Source: JAZGER01 sp036480335
GTDB lineage: Bacteria > Pseudomonadota > Gammaproteobacteria > DSM-19610
NCBI GenBank assembly: GCA_036480335.1
Contig: JAZGGH010000080.1
Span: 9,121-73,120, forward strand
DNA length: 64,000 nucleotides
Direction of reading: 5' to 3'
The notes under the pieces: generated by a model
Seen by the model: only the letters and a program-made list of their open reading frames with translations
Told to the model about the DNA's origin: nothing
Databases searched by the model: none
Shown: positions 35,101 through 44,384 of the stretch, piece by piece
Numbering within the stretch: the stretch's first letter is position 1
Layout of the letters: each line of letters starts with the position of its first letter
Translations under genes and position numbers: made by a program

Positions 35101-37191
35101 GTGGGCAAGGATATAACAATTAACCTGTTAATCGCCGAAGAATCAATGAGTGATGCTGAGGCATTAGCAAACAAACTTAGAGATGCGGGCCATAAGTCCC
35201 ATATGACATTCATCAATACCCGGGAAGCACTTGAATCTGCATTGCAGGATCAGAAACCAGATATGGCCATCTGGACCTCAAACCCTTCTCTCTCTCTTGA
35301 CGAATTGATAGCAACATTAGAACATTTTCACATCAACTGCCCTGTCATTGTTGTATCAGAAAAGTGTAATGAAATATCCACTACCCTTGCAATGAAGAAG
35401 GGCGCAACAGATATGTGCTCATATGATCGGTATGAGCATTTGCAGTTAATTGTTTCCCGCGAAATCGAGAACATGCGGATAAAACGCTGTGCCCAACACT
35501 TCGAAAAACGCTACGAAGAAAGTGAAGTGCGCTCTCATTATTTAATGGAAAGCTCAAGAGATGCTATTGCTTATATTTCTGAAGGCATGCATATCTACGG
35601 CAACCAGGCATATCTCAATATGTTTGGCTTTCGCAACATTGAAGAGTTTGAAGGAACACCCTTACTGGATGTGGTTTCCCAGATTGATCATGATGAGTTT
35701 AAAAAATTCTTACGTGACTACACCAGTAAACTATTTCAGGCAGAACGAACAGAATTTGTCACCCACGGCCTGTTACCGGATGGACAACAGTTTGATGCCC
35801 TGATGGAATTTATGCCGGCCAGTATTGATGGTGACCCCTGCACGCAAATCATTATCAGAAACCAGTCTTCGCATAATGAGGAGCTGGAACTGCGAATAGA
35901 AAACCTGACAAAACAGGATACCGTTACCGGGTTATTTAATCGCCAGTATTTTATAGAAGAACTCGACCTTGCAATCCCCGAAATACTGAACACTTCCGAT
36001 AACGGCACCCTGTTATATCTACTGATTGATAACTTCCGGGACATACGTGATAACGTAGGCATAAGCATTGTTGATAAAATTATTACCGAGATCGCAGGTA
36101 TCATCAAGGAACACACTGAAAAGACGGACCTGGTTGCCCGTTTTGGTGATCATACCTTCAGCATCCTTCGCCGTGGAGCAGATGAAGAGGCAATGCAGGA
36201 ACTCGCAGAAGAATTACGGCATACTATTGAAGAACACATTGCAGATATCAACAATCAATCCATCACCACAACCTGCAGTATTGGCATTGTACAAATCAAC
36301 AAACATACGACATCATCTCAGGATGCATTATCAAGAGCAGATCTTGCCTGTGAAGTGGCACGCACATCCGGTGGTAATAAAGTACACATACATAACCCAA
36401 TTGTCGACGAAGAAATAGGCAAAGCGCGGAATCAACAGACACATAATCTCATTCAGGATGCTCTTGACAACGATCTATTTAAGCTCATGTTTCAACCGAT
36501 TGTCAGTCTGCAGGGAGATACGCGAGAAAATTATGAGATCCTAATACGCATGCTGGATAATGATGGGGAACTGATTTTACCTGCCCAGTTTATGCCCGTT
36601 GCCGATGAGGCTGGTTTACTGGGTGCCATCGATCACTGGGTCATCAAAAACGCCATCAACCTGTTGGCGGAGAGACGTCGTCAGGACAATCACACACGAT
36701 TTTTTATCAAGCTCGCAGCTGATTCACTGCTGGATACAAACCTTACAACCTATATTTTGCAATGTTTACAGGATACCAAACTTCCTGGTGATGCGGTAAC
36801 GTTTGAAATTTCCGAGAAAATCGCCAGCCAACATCTTAAGCAGGCTCAGAGCTTTATCCATACAGTGAACCAGTGGCACTGCAATACTTTACTGAGTCAC
36901 TTTGGAAAAAGCCCAAACTCATTCCAGATTCTCAAGCACCTACCCATCAACTTCATCAAGATAGATGGCTCATTCATGCATAATCTGGCCAGCAATAAAG
37001 AAAATCAGACCGCTGTCAAATCCATGCTCGAACAAGCTCGAGCACTCGATAAGCAATGTATCGCAGCTTTTGTCCAGGACGCGCACAGTCTGGCTGTCCT
37101 CTGGCAGAATGGGATCAATTATATTCAGGGTAACTTCCTCCGTGAAGCGACTGACTCACTGGATTATGATTTCACTAGCGAAATCAGCTAA
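35101..37191 (+). CDS. FimX-like degenerate REC-PAS-GGDEF-EAL protein
   Basis: The 696-residue protein has the same domain order and nearly the same length as Pseudomonas FimX, a c-di-GMP effector for type IV pili. It has a receiver-like domain without a clear phospho-Asp (about 5-125), a PAS domain (about 145-255), a GGDEF domain whose active motif is RFGDHTF instead of GGDEF (about 265-435), and an EAL domain with EIL in place of EAL and SHFG in place of DDFG (about 445-690). It is therefore probably not an active cyclase or esterase but a c-di-GMP receptor. The start is GTG at 35101 after GAGGT. It stands alone. Confidence 0.8.
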   Translation: MGKDITINLLIAEESMSDAEALANKLRDAGHKSHMTFINTREALESALQDQKPDMAIWTSNPSLSLDELIATLEHFHINCPVIVVSEKCNEISTTLAMKKGATDMCSYDRYEHLQLIVSREIENMRIKRCAQHFEKRYEESEVRSHYLMESSRDAIAYISEGMHIYGNQAYLNMFGFRNIEEFEGTPLLDVVSQIDHDEFKKFLRDYTSKLFQAERTEFVTHGLLPDGQQFDALMEFMPASIDGDPCTQIIIRNQSSHNEELELRIENLTKQDTVTGLFNRQYFIEELDLAIPEILNTSDNGTLLYLLIDNFRDIRDNVGISIVDKIITEIAGIIKEHTEKTDLVARFGDHTFSILRRGADEEAMQELAEELRHTIEEHIADINNQSITTTCSIGIVQINKHTTSSQDALSRADLACEVARTSGGNKVHIHNPIVDEEIGKARNQQTHNLIQDALDNDLFKLMFQPIVSLQGDTRENYEILIRMLDNDGELILPAQFMPVADEAGLLGAIDHWVIKNAINLLAERRRQDNHTRFFIKLAADSLLDTNLTTYILQCLQDTKLPGDAVTFEISEKIASQHLKQAQSFIHTVNQWHCNTLLSHFGKSPNSFQILKHLPINFIKIDGSFMHNLASNKENQTAVKSMLEQARALDKQCIAAFVQDAHSLAVLWQNGINYIQGNFLREATDSLDYDFTSEIS

Positions 37192-37207
37192 GGGTAACCC
37201 CCTAACC

Positions 37208-38431
37208 TCAATCGAGCACATGTGATAACAGACCATCTGCCAGTTTTGGTTCAAACCAGGTAGATTTTGGCGGCATGACTTCCTGTGCATCAGCAACTGC
37301 CATCAGGTCTTCCATACTGGTTGCGTACATCGAAAATGCAGCTGCCATTTCCCCGTTATTAACACGTCTTTCCAGTTCTGATAGCCCGCGAATACCGCCC
37401 ACAAAATCAATGCGTGGATCGCGCCTGGGGTCATTGATATTCAAGAATGGTTCGAATAAATTGGTGGCTAGCAAACTCACATCCAGTCGCCCAACCGGGT
37501 CTTCAGGTATCCGCTCTGGTTTGATTGTTAACCGATACCAGCTTCCATCCAGATACATACCAAACTCCCCAGCATTATCAGGTGATACAGCTGAGTTTTC
37601 TCTGACAATTGAAAAAGCTACAGATATTTTTTTGATAAAATCATCTACAGATAGATTATTCAAATCTTTTACTACACGGTTATAATCAAAAATTTTCATC
37701 TGAGTATGCGGAAAAAGAACTGACAGGAAATAGTTGTTCATGCTATCGCTGTCTCCACCCAGGTTTGCCGCCACTCTTGATGCTGCAGCAGAACGATGGT
37801 GCCCATCCGCAATATAAACAGCCGTCATAGCATCGAAATATCGGGTGATTGCATCAATTGCAGTCTGATCCTGAATCACCCATATCGCATGCTCAACACC
37901 ATCATCTGCTGTGATATTGTATTCTGGCTCAGATTCGGACAGTGTTTTGAGAAGTGCATCAACCTCCTGGTCAGCGCGGTAAGTCAATAGTACCGGCCCC
38001 GTCTGAGCACCAAGCGCCTCAATCTGCCTGACTCGGTCATCCTCTTTATCGGGTCGGGTAAATTCGTGTTTTCTGACACGGTTAACGTCATACTCAGCAA
38101 CCGATGCCGCCGCTACCAGACCTGTCTGGACATGCCCACCCATAATGATGCGATAAACATAATAGCAAGGCTCTGCATCTCTCTGCAGAATCCCTTCTGT
38201 AACCAGGCGCTCAAGGTTTTCAGCCGCTTTCGCATATACAGCAGGATCATAAGGGCTAGTATCCTCCGGCAAATCAATTTCGGCTTTGGATATATGTAGA
38301 AAACTCCAGGGGCGCCCACTGGCGCGTTGCCGTGCTTCAGCGCTACTCAATACATCATAGGGCGGTGCAACCACATCATCTGCATGATCAGGAGCCGGGC
38401 GTAAACCACGAAAAGGGCGAATCAGTGACAT
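37208..38431 (-). CDS. DUF1015 family protein
   Basis: The 407-residue protein matches the DUF1015 family through IRPFRGLRPAPDHADDVVAPPYDVLSSAEARQ, FLHISKAEIDLP, RKHEFTRPDKEDDRV, YIADGHHRSAAAS and NYFLSVLFPHTQMKIFDYNRVVKDL. Members are widespread cytoplasmic proteins of unsettled function, often near serine/phosphoglycerate metabolism genes. It takes the place near recO where pdxJ lies in E. coli. A MITE-like repeat separates it from recO. Confidence 0.88.
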   Translation of the reverse strand: MSLIRPFRGLRPAPDHADDVVAPPYDVLSSAEARQRASGRPWSFLHISKAEIDLPEDTSPYDPAVYAKAAENLERLVTEGILQRDAEPCYYVYRIIMGGHVQTGLVAAASVAEYDVNRVRKHEFTRPDKEDDRVRQIEALGAQTGPVLLTYRADQEVDALLKTLSESEPEYNITADDGVEHAIWVIQDQTAIDAITRYFDAMTAVYIADGHHRSAAASRVAANLGGDSDSMNNYFLSVLFPHTQMKIFDYNRVVKDLNNLSVDDFIKKISVAFSIVRENSAVSPDNAGEFGMYLDGSWYRLTIKPERIPEDPVGRLDVSLLATNLFEPFLNINDPRRDPRIDFVGGIRGLSELERRVNNGEMAAAFSMYATSMEDLMAVADAQEVMPPKSTWFEPKLADGLLSHVLD

Positions 38432-38455
38432 ATTTTATCCTGTTATCGAAAATAA

Positions 38456-38594
38456 TGGCGCCTCTATTAAACAGGATTTTCGTCTGAGTTCAAGGCGGAT
38501 GAATATTGAGAACCGCAGTATATAAAGCATATATGAGGACCGCAATTATTATCCAACGCAGAAATCGGGCGAAAAGACGATTAATAGATGTGGC
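38456..38594. repeat. MITE-like repeat, copy 2 (about 139 bp)
   Basis: This is the inverted counterpart of the copy at 17635-17776. It starts GGCGCCTCTATTAAAC (38457) and ends GATTAATAGATGTGGCC. Shared blocks are AGGATTTTCGTCTGAGTTCA, AACCGCAGTATATAA, CAACGCAGAAATCGGGCG and AAAAGACGATTAATAG. Its ends are more diverged than those of copy 1. It lies between DUF1015 and recO. Confidence 0.85.
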
Positions 38595-38654
38595 CTACCC
38601 GCAGAAAGGCTCCCTTCACAGCCAGATGATAGTCAAAAACCCACACAAAGAACC

Positions 38655-39368
38655 TCAGTTCAGTTGCCTGAAAAGCTCTCTTGTCTTCAGGGGTTTATCA
38701 CCCAGATAACCACTCAGGATATAGCGCATTAATCGCTTGGCATCCGACAATACATCATCCCGCTGAAAAGTATTCGCTGCAATGGCCAATAGATGTGATC
38801 CCTGAAAAACAACACCCGTATGGCCTTCTCTGGCTGCAACCGGACCATGCTCAAACCTGTATTCATAATATCGGTCAGGATCAAGCGCTTCTCCCGTTTC
38901 AACATCCACATCCAGGACAAGGCCATATCCAAGCTCTTCAAGCAGGCATTTTTCGAAATACCGCAACCTCGGTTCAACCGCCTGATGCTCAAATAATGCA
39001 GTCAGAGTTTCAATATATGTATCAAACAATACCGGATGTGGGTCATGGCGTGCCAGTAATCGCATCATCAGTTCATTGAGATAATAGGCACTATATAGAG
39101 CCGGAATTTGCGGTTGTGGATAAGAACGTGTCGTTTCTATGTGCGTCAATGTGCCCAGCTCGCCACGCATATTCCAGGATAACCTCAACTGCCTGAACGG
39201 CTGAACATCCGATCGAATTCTGGATTTTTGTGAACGGACACCCCGGGCAATAATACCCAACCTGCCATGCTCTCTGGTGAAGACTTCCAGAATAACGCTG
39301 GAATCCCGATAGGGGTAATGATGAAGGACAACGCCCTGACTCAGCTCAATGCGTGTTGACGCTGACAT
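38655..39368 (-). CDS. recO: DNA repair protein RecO
   Basis: The 237-residue protein loads RecA with RecR and anneals single strands in the RecFOR pathway. It has the N-terminal OB fold (GVVLHHYPYRDSSVILEVFTREHGRLGIIARGVR), the helical domain (YLNELMMRLLARHDPHPVLFDTYIETL, RYFEKCLLEELGYG) and a C-terminal RLMRYILSGYLGDKPLKTRELFRQL typical of the family. The zinc-binding cysteines of some RecO proteins are absent, as in E. coli. It follows era by 6 bases. Confidence 0.95.
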   Translation of the reverse strand: MSASTRIELSQGVVLHHYPYRDSSVILEVFTREHGRLGIIARGVRSQKSRIRSDVQPFRQLRLSWNMRGELGTLTHIETTRSYPQPQIPALYSAYYLNELMMRLLARHDPHPVLFDTYIETLTALFEHQAVEPRLRYFEKCLLEELGYGLVLDVDVETGEALDPDRYYEYRFEHGPVAAREGHTGVVFQGSHLLAIAANTFQRDDVLSDAKRLMRYILSGYLGDKPLKTRELFRQLN

Positions 39369-39374
39369 AAAAAA

Positions 39375-40274
39375 TTAATCCGATTGATAACCCAGGCTTT
39401 GCAGGGCACGTTCATCATCCGCCCAACCTTCCTTAACCTTGACCCAGAGATTGAGAAAAACCTTTGAATCAAACATTTTCTGCATATCCCTACGAGCCTC
39501 AGTACCCACTTCTTTGAGCAAGCGACCTTTATTACCAATCACAATGGGTTTCTGACTTGCCTTTTCAATCAGAATCAATGCATGTATCAGCAAAGTATTA
39601 TCTTCCCGCTTAAACTGTTCAATTTCCACAGTCAGACCATAAGGTATTTCTTTGCCAAGTTTACGGAAAAGCTTTTCACGCACCATCTCTGCCGCCAGAA
39701 ATCGTTCGCTGCGATCAGTGATCTGATCTTCCGGGAAAAAGGGAGATGACTCCGGTAGATGCGTCAAAATAGATTGTTCAAGAGCATCCGTATTGTCACC
39801 TTTCCTGGCGGATAATGGGATCACATCGATGAAATCCATTTTTTGTGACAGCATTTGTATCTGAGGTAATAACGACTCCCGGTTATCCAGGCGGTCAATT
39901 TTATTAATCGCCAGAATAACAGGTGTTTTCAATGCTTGTAGTTTTTCCAGCACCCATTCATCATCGGGTAGCCAGCGCGTGTCCTCTACCAGCATAATAA
40001 TCACATCTACATCATACAAACTGTCTAATGCCGCCCGATTCAAATAGCGATTCATTGCGCGAGGTGTTTTGGAATGAATGCCAGGGGTATCAACATAAAC
40101 AATCTGAAACGTTTCTTCAGTTTTTATACCGAGTATCCGGTGTCGTGTAGTTTGAGGACGCCGTGAAGTAATACTGATTTTTTGTCCAATCAGTCGATTC
40201 AGCAAAGTGGATTTTCCGACATTCGGGCGACCAACTAATGCCACATAACCACATTTAAAAGGTTCAACACTCAT
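39375..40274 (-). CDS. era: Ribosome-assembly GTPase Era
   Basis: The 299-residue protein has a G domain (GRPNVGKSTLLNRLIGQKISITSRRPQTTRHRI, DTPGI, NKIDRL) and a C-terminal KH domain (IVIGNKGRLLKEVGTEARRDMQKMFDSKVFLNLWVKVKEGW). It binds the 3' end of 16S rRNA during small-subunit maturation. Its start overlaps the rnc stop by 4 bases (ATGA). Confidence 0.98.
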   Translation of the reverse strand: MSVEPFKCGYVALVGRPNVGKSTLLNRLIGQKISITSRRPQTTRHRILGIKTEETFQIVYVDTPGIHSKTPRAMNRYLNRAALDSLYDVDVIIMLVEDTRWLPDDEWVLEKLQALKTPVILAINKIDRLDNRESLLPQIQMLSQKMDFIDVIPLSARKGDNTDALEQSILTHLPESSPFFPEDQITDRSERFLAAEMVREKLFRKLGKEIPYGLTVEIEQFKREDNTLLIHALILIEKASQKPIVIGNKGRLLKEVGTEARRDMQKMFDSKVFLNLWVKVKEGWADDERALQSLGYQSD

Positions 40275-40945
40275 GCTTTATTCCCTAACAGCAGCAGCAT
40301 TTTTTCGGCAGCCTGTTGTTCCGCCTTACGCCGACTGCTGCCTTTTCCCTGTGATTTTTTCTGTAACTCATCTATCCTGCATTCAATAACAAACTGCTGA
40401 TTATGCGCTTTCCCAGTCACTGACTGTATATGATAGACGGGCAGCTCAAGTTTTCTGCTTTGCAAATATTCCTGTAAGCGTGTCTTTGGATCTTTAAGTT
40501 CCGAAACAGCCGGTATATTTTCCAGCCGCTGGTGCAACAAGGATAAAACAAACTGTTTGCATTGAATATAGCTGCTATCTAGCAAAATTGCGCCAATAAT
40601 TGCCTCCACAGCATCCGCCAGAATGGACTCTCGCCTGAAACCGCCACTTTTCAACTCGCCTGGCCCAAGAATCAGATAATCCCCTAGCGAAAGCCCTTTC
40701 GCAATACTCGCCAATGATTGTCCGTTTACCAGATTCGCACGTAAGCGACTCAGATCACCTTCAGAGGCATCTGGATATCTGGCAAACAGTGTTTCAGAAA
40801 CAACCAGACCCAGCACAGAGTCCCCAAGGAACTCAAGCCGTTCATTATTATGATGACTAGCACTGCGATGTGTCAGCGCTGTAATCAGCAACTGCTCATT
40901 ACAGAATTTATATTCCAGCTGCCCTGACAGATCGCTGACGGTCAC
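40271..40945 (-). CDS. rnc: Ribonuclease III
   Basis: The 224-residue enzyme cleaves double-stranded RNA in rRNA processing. The catalytic domain has the signature NERLEFLGDSVLGLVVSETLF and later DAVEAIIGAILLD with the metal-binding acidic residues. A C-terminal dsRNA-binding domain (about 155-222) ends KGSSRRKAEQQAAEKMLLLL. It starts with GTG overlapping the DUF4845 stop (GTGA). Confidence 0.98.
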   Translation of the reverse strand: MTVSDLSGQLEYKFCNEQLLITALTHRSASHHNNERLEFLGDSVLGLVVSETLFARYPDASEGDLSRLRANLVNGQSLASIAKGLSLGDYLILGPGELKSGGFRRESILADAVEAIIGAILLDSSYIQCKQFVLSLLHQRLENIPAVSELKDPKTRLQEYLQSRKLELPVYHIQSVTGKAHNQQFVIECRIDELQKKSQGKGSSRRKAEQQAAEKMLLLLGNKA

Positions 40946-41313
40946 TTACCTGAAGACATCTTCTTGTTAAAATTGGCGATAATATCCACATTGCCAATAA
41001 ATTTTTCTCTGCGCTCATACTCCAGCTCCAGACTGAGCCCACTTTTATCTTTGCTAATTGTCACATCACCGGCGGATACTGTTTTCACATCATTGATCTG
41101 GAAACGCTTACGAATTAACGTCTGAATTTGTTTCTTGTTCTCTTTCGCAATACCCGGCTCCTGAACAACGGAATCCAGCACAGAAAATATTTTTGAAGAT
41201 TCCATATAAACAGGCGCAAGCCTGAGTACAATCGTGACAAAGAAAGCAATCAGCCCCAACACGATTATCCAACCGATTGCGGTCATACCCTGCTGCTTAT
41301 CTCGACTTACCAT
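40942..41313 (-). CDS. DUF4845 family membrane protein
   Basis: The 123-residue protein has one N-terminal membrane helix (about 10-32, GMTAIGWIIVLGLIAFFVTIVLRLAPVY) and a small periplasmic domain. The family is typically found between lepB and rnc in Pseudomonas-type gammaproteobacteria, exactly as here. The start of the helix resembles prepilin-like class proteins, but there is no proven function. Confidence 0.85.
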   Translation of the reverse strand: MVSRDKQQGMTAIGWIIVLGLIAFFVTIVLRLAPVYMESSKIFSVLDSVVQEPGIAKENKKQIQTLIRKRFQINDVKTVSAGDVTISKDKSGLSLELEYERREKFIGNVDIIANFNKKMSSGK

Positions 41314-41354
41314 ATACCATTCTCCCTAAATTTATTACTCAGTTGGCAGATCAG

Positions 41355-42170
41355 TTATTTAATAGGTGTGCCTAAACGATCCCAGGCCACACCACCTGCC
41401 GCCTTGTCAAAATTCATCCAGATCATAAAAGCCTTACCCACAAGGTTTTCTACCGGAACAGTACCCCAATAACGGCTGTCATTACTATTATCACGGTTAT
41501 CACCCATAACAAAATATTCACCTTCGGGCACCACCAGATCAGCCCCTTTGCCAGAGACTCTGGAAATCACCAGCAACTGGTGTTTTGCTTCACCCAACAC
41601 TTCTTCCCGAACCGCCGCACCTGACATAGACATGGCAGATCCCTTGCCATTATAGATGCCAGCCGGTAACTGAGCGACCTGTTCACCATTAATTGTCAAC
41701 ACCTTGTTTTTATACTGTATGCGGTCTCCCGGCAAACCAACAACGCGTTTAATATAATCGGTTCCCGGATCCTTTGGGTAACGAAACACCATCACATCAC
41801 CGCGTTCCGGCGCACCGATTTCAATCACTTTTTTATTCAATACTGGCAGACGAATACCGTAGGCAAATTTATTCACCAGAATAAAGTCACCAGACAACAA
41901 AGTGGGCATCATAGACCCCGAAGGAATACGAAAAGGTTCAACCAGAAATGAGCGTAACACCAGCACAGCCAGAATCACCGGAAAAAAAGATTTTGCATAT
42001 TCAACAATGGTTGGCTCTTTTAGAGCCTCTTGTGAAGCCTCTGCCTGCCCTTCTCCTGCTGTCTGCGCCAGCCGCTTTCTACGCGGCGCCCACAATAAAG
42101 CATCAGCGGCCCATATCGCACCTGTAACAAATGTCGCTGAAACCAGAATCGCTGGAAAATCAAAACTCAT
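41355..42170 (-). CDS. lepB: Signal peptidase I
   Basis: The 271-residue inner-membrane protease removes signal peptides. It has two N-terminal helices (about 5-25 and 58-77). The catalytic serine is in RIPSGSMMPTLLSGD, the catalytic lysine in GTDYIKRVVGLPGD, and the box E region is GDNRDNSNDSRYWG. The start is ATG 42170, 10 bases after the lepA stop; a longer frame to 42242 would lie inside lepA. Confidence 0.97.
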   Translation of the reverse strand: MSFDFPAILVSATFVTGAIWAADALLWAPRRKRLAQTAGEGQAEASQEALKEPTIVEYAKSFFPVILAVLVLRSFLVEPFRIPSGSMMPTLLSGDFILVNKFAYGIRLPVLNKKVIEIGAPERGDVMVFRYPKDPGTDYIKRVVGLPGDRIQYKNKVLTINGEQVAQLPAGIYNGKGSAMSMSGAAVREEVLGEAKHQLLVISRVSGKGADLVVPEGEYFVMGDNRDNSNDSRYWGTVPVENLVGKAFMIWMNFDKAAGGVAWDRLGTPIK

Positions 42171-42180
42171 ACTTTGTCCC

Positions 42181-43983
42181 TTATTTTTTACTGACCTGTA
42201 AAACCGCCAGGAATGCTTCCTGGGGTATTTCAACCTTACCAAACTGTTTCATGCGCCGTTTACCGGCTTTTTGTTTTTCCAGCAATTTTCGTTTCCGAGT
42301 AATGTCACCGCCATAACATTTCGCTGTCACATTCTTGCGCAATGCTTTCACCGTTGTTCTGGCGATAATTTGATTGCCAATTGCAGCCTGAATAGCCACA
42401 TCAAACATCTGTCGGGGAATGATTTCACGCATTCTTTCAGCAAGATCTCGGCCTCTGCCCTGAGCTACATCACGATGTACAATAACGGATAGCGCATCAA
42501 CTTTTTCAGTATTGATCAGGATTTCCAGCTTAACCAGCGATGCCGCCTGGAAGCGTTCAAATGTGTAGTCAAACGAAGCAAAACCCCGACTGACCGATTT
42601 CAGACGATCAAAAAAGTCGAGCACAACCTCACTCAGGGGCAGTTCATAACTCAATGACACCTGGTTACCCAGATATTGCATGTTTTTCTGCACGCCACGC
42701 TTCTCAACACACAAGCCAATCACTGCGCCCACATAATCTTGTGGCATCAACAGATTTGCAAGAATAATCGGTTCTCGTATCTCATCAATATGGTTTACAG
42801 CGGGTAAACTGGCCGGGTTATCAATTTCGATCACTTCGCCTTTGGTCGTTAATACCTGGTAAATAACCGTAGGTGCTGTAGTGATCAGATCCAGATTATA
42901 TTCACGTTCCAGGCGCTCCTGGATAATCTCCATGTGCAACATACCCAGAAAACCAATGCGAAAACCAAAACCCAGCGCCTGGGAGGTTTCCGGTTCATAG
43001 TGCAGGGATGCATCATTCAGACTCAATTTCTGCAGGGCTTCACGAAAATCCTCATAAGCATCAGAATCAAGCGGAAACATCCCGGCAAAAACCTTTGGCT
43101 GTACATGTTGAAAGCCTGGCAATGATGTCTCGGCAGGCTTATCTGCCAGTGTCAATGTATCGCCGACCGGCGCACCTTCGATATCTTTGACGCCGGCAAT
43201 AACAAAACCGACATCCCCGGCTGATAATATAAGCTTGTCTTCGCGCCGAGGCGTAAAGATCCCCACCTTCTCGACCTGAAAATCCCGCCCGGTAGACATT
43301 ACCCTGACTTTCTGGCGCGAACGCAAGCTACCATTCATCACTCTTACCAGTGAAATAACACCCACATAATTATCAAACCAGGAATCAATAATCAGTGCCT
43401 GCAGCGGAGCATCTGCATCCCCTTCAGGTGCCGGAATGTCCCTGACCAGACGCTCCAGCAGATCATCAACACCCATACCGGATTTTGCACTGACCTCTAT
43501 CGCATCACTGGCTTGTATACCAATAACTTCTTCGATTTCATGCTTCACACGCTCAGGTTCTGCCGCCGGAAGATCAATTTTGTTCAATACCGGCAACACT
43601 TCTAGCCCCTGTTCAATTGCGGTATAGCAATTGGCCACACTCTGCGCCTCCACACCCTGTGCCGCATCAACCACCAACAATGCACCCTCGCAAGCTGCCA
43701 GCGAACGGGAAACCTCATAGGAAAAATCAACATGTCCAGGCGTATCGATGAAATTCAAAGTGTATACTTTGCCATCCTTAGCCTTATACGGCAAAGAAAC
43801 GGACTGCGCCTTGATAGTAATGCCTCGCTCACGCTCCAGATCCATGGAATCCAGCACCTGAGCTTCCATTTCGCGCTCACTCAGACCACCGCATATCTGG
43901 ATAAACCGGTCAGCAAGCGTCGACTTACCATGGTCAATATGCGCGATGATGGAAAAATTTCGGATGTGGGACAGGTCAGTCAT
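42181..43983 (-). CDS. lepA: Elongation factor 4 (LepA)
   Basis: The 600-residue translational GTPase acts on the ribosome during translation initiation and stress. G motifs are HIDHGKSTLADRFIQ, RGITIKAQSV, DTPGHVDF, NKIDLP. The LepA-specific C-terminal domain includes AKCYGGDITRKRKLLEKQKAGKRRMKQFG. Length matches the family exactly. It precedes lepB as in E. coli. Confidence 0.98.
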   Translation of the reverse strand: MTDLSHIRNFSIIAHIDHGKSTLADRFIQICGGLSEREMEAQVLDSMDLERERGITIKAQSVSLPYKAKDGKVYTLNFIDTPGHVDFSYEVSRSLAACEGALLVVDAAQGVEAQSVANCYTAIEQGLEVLPVLNKIDLPAAEPERVKHEIEEVIGIQASDAIEVSAKSGMGVDDLLERLVRDIPAPEGDADAPLQALIIDSWFDNYVGVISLVRVMNGSLRSRQKVRVMSTGRDFQVEKVGIFTPRREDKLILSAGDVGFVIAGVKDIEGAPVGDTLTLADKPAETSLPGFQHVQPKVFAGMFPLDSDAYEDFREALQKLSLNDASLHYEPETSQALGFGFRIGFLGMLHMEIIQERLEREYNLDLITTAPTVIYQVLTTKGEVIEIDNPASLPAVNHIDEIREPIILANLLMPQDYVGAVIGLCVEKRGVQKNMQYLGNQVSLSYELPLSEVVLDFFDRLKSVSRGFASFDYTFERFQAASLVKLEILINTEKVDALSVIVHRDVAQGRGRDLAERMREIIPRQMFDVAIQAAIGNQIIARTTVKALRKNVTAKCYGGDITRKRKLLEKQKAGKRRMKQFGKVEIPQEAFLAVLQVSKK

Positions 43984-44065
43984 TCAGGTTCCGGCAATGG
44001 TTTATGCGTACTGCTAGTGGATAAAAAGCGAAAGTATACCACTGAGCCACCTGACAGACAGAAAT

Positions 44066-44311
44066 TTAACCCGAATCCGCGTGTAATACCTGCTTCAGGA
44101 CAACCATATCTAGAAAATATTCACAAATAAGCTGTTCGCCAGATACCAGCACCGGCACCCGATCATTATATTTGGCAACCAACATGGGATCCGTATCAAT
44201 ATCGATCACCTCAAGCCTGAAACCCGATTCGGCTTGCAACTGCAATAATTGTTGATGCATATCCTGACATAGATGGCAATGGAAACGGCTGAACAGCGTC
44301 AGATCACACAT
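44066..44311 (-). CDS. Thioredoxin-fold protein with CxxC-type motif (DUF836/glutaredoxin-like)
   Basis: The 81-residue protein has the redox motif SRFHCHLCQDM (Cys13-x-x-Cys16) near the N-terminus, EVIDIDTDPMLVAKYNDRVPVLV with the cis-proline, and a short C-terminal helix. This matches the DUF836 glutaredoxin-like family often found between mucD and lepA in Pseudomonas-type genomes. It is likely a cytoplasmic disulfide reductase; its partner is unknown. A terminator upstream separates it from mucD. Confidence 0.85.
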   Translation of the reverse strand: MCDLTLFSRFHCHLCQDMHQQLLQLQAESGFRLEVIDIDTDPMLVAKYNDRVPVLVSGEQLICEYFLDMVVLKQVLHADSG

Positions 44312-44329
44312 TCGAACACCTCAAACAAA

Positions 44330-44354
44330 GAAGCCCCGAAAAATGCGGGGCTTC
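44330..44354 (-). terminator. Rho-independent terminator of mucD
   Basis: On the minus strand, GAAGCCCCG and its exact complement CGGGGCTTC form a 9-bp GC-rich stem with a 7-base loop, followed by TTTGTTTGA. It lies 31 bases after the mucD stop. It ends the rpoE-mucD transcription unit before the thioredoxin-like gene. Confidence 0.8.
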
Positions 44355-44384
44355 ATTCTATTCACTACTAACGAACCAAGCAAT

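Noticed and set aside
38506..38709. 67-codon plus-strand frame near recO
   Set aside because: It begins in the second MITE-like copy and runs antisense into recO. No ribosome site or family match.
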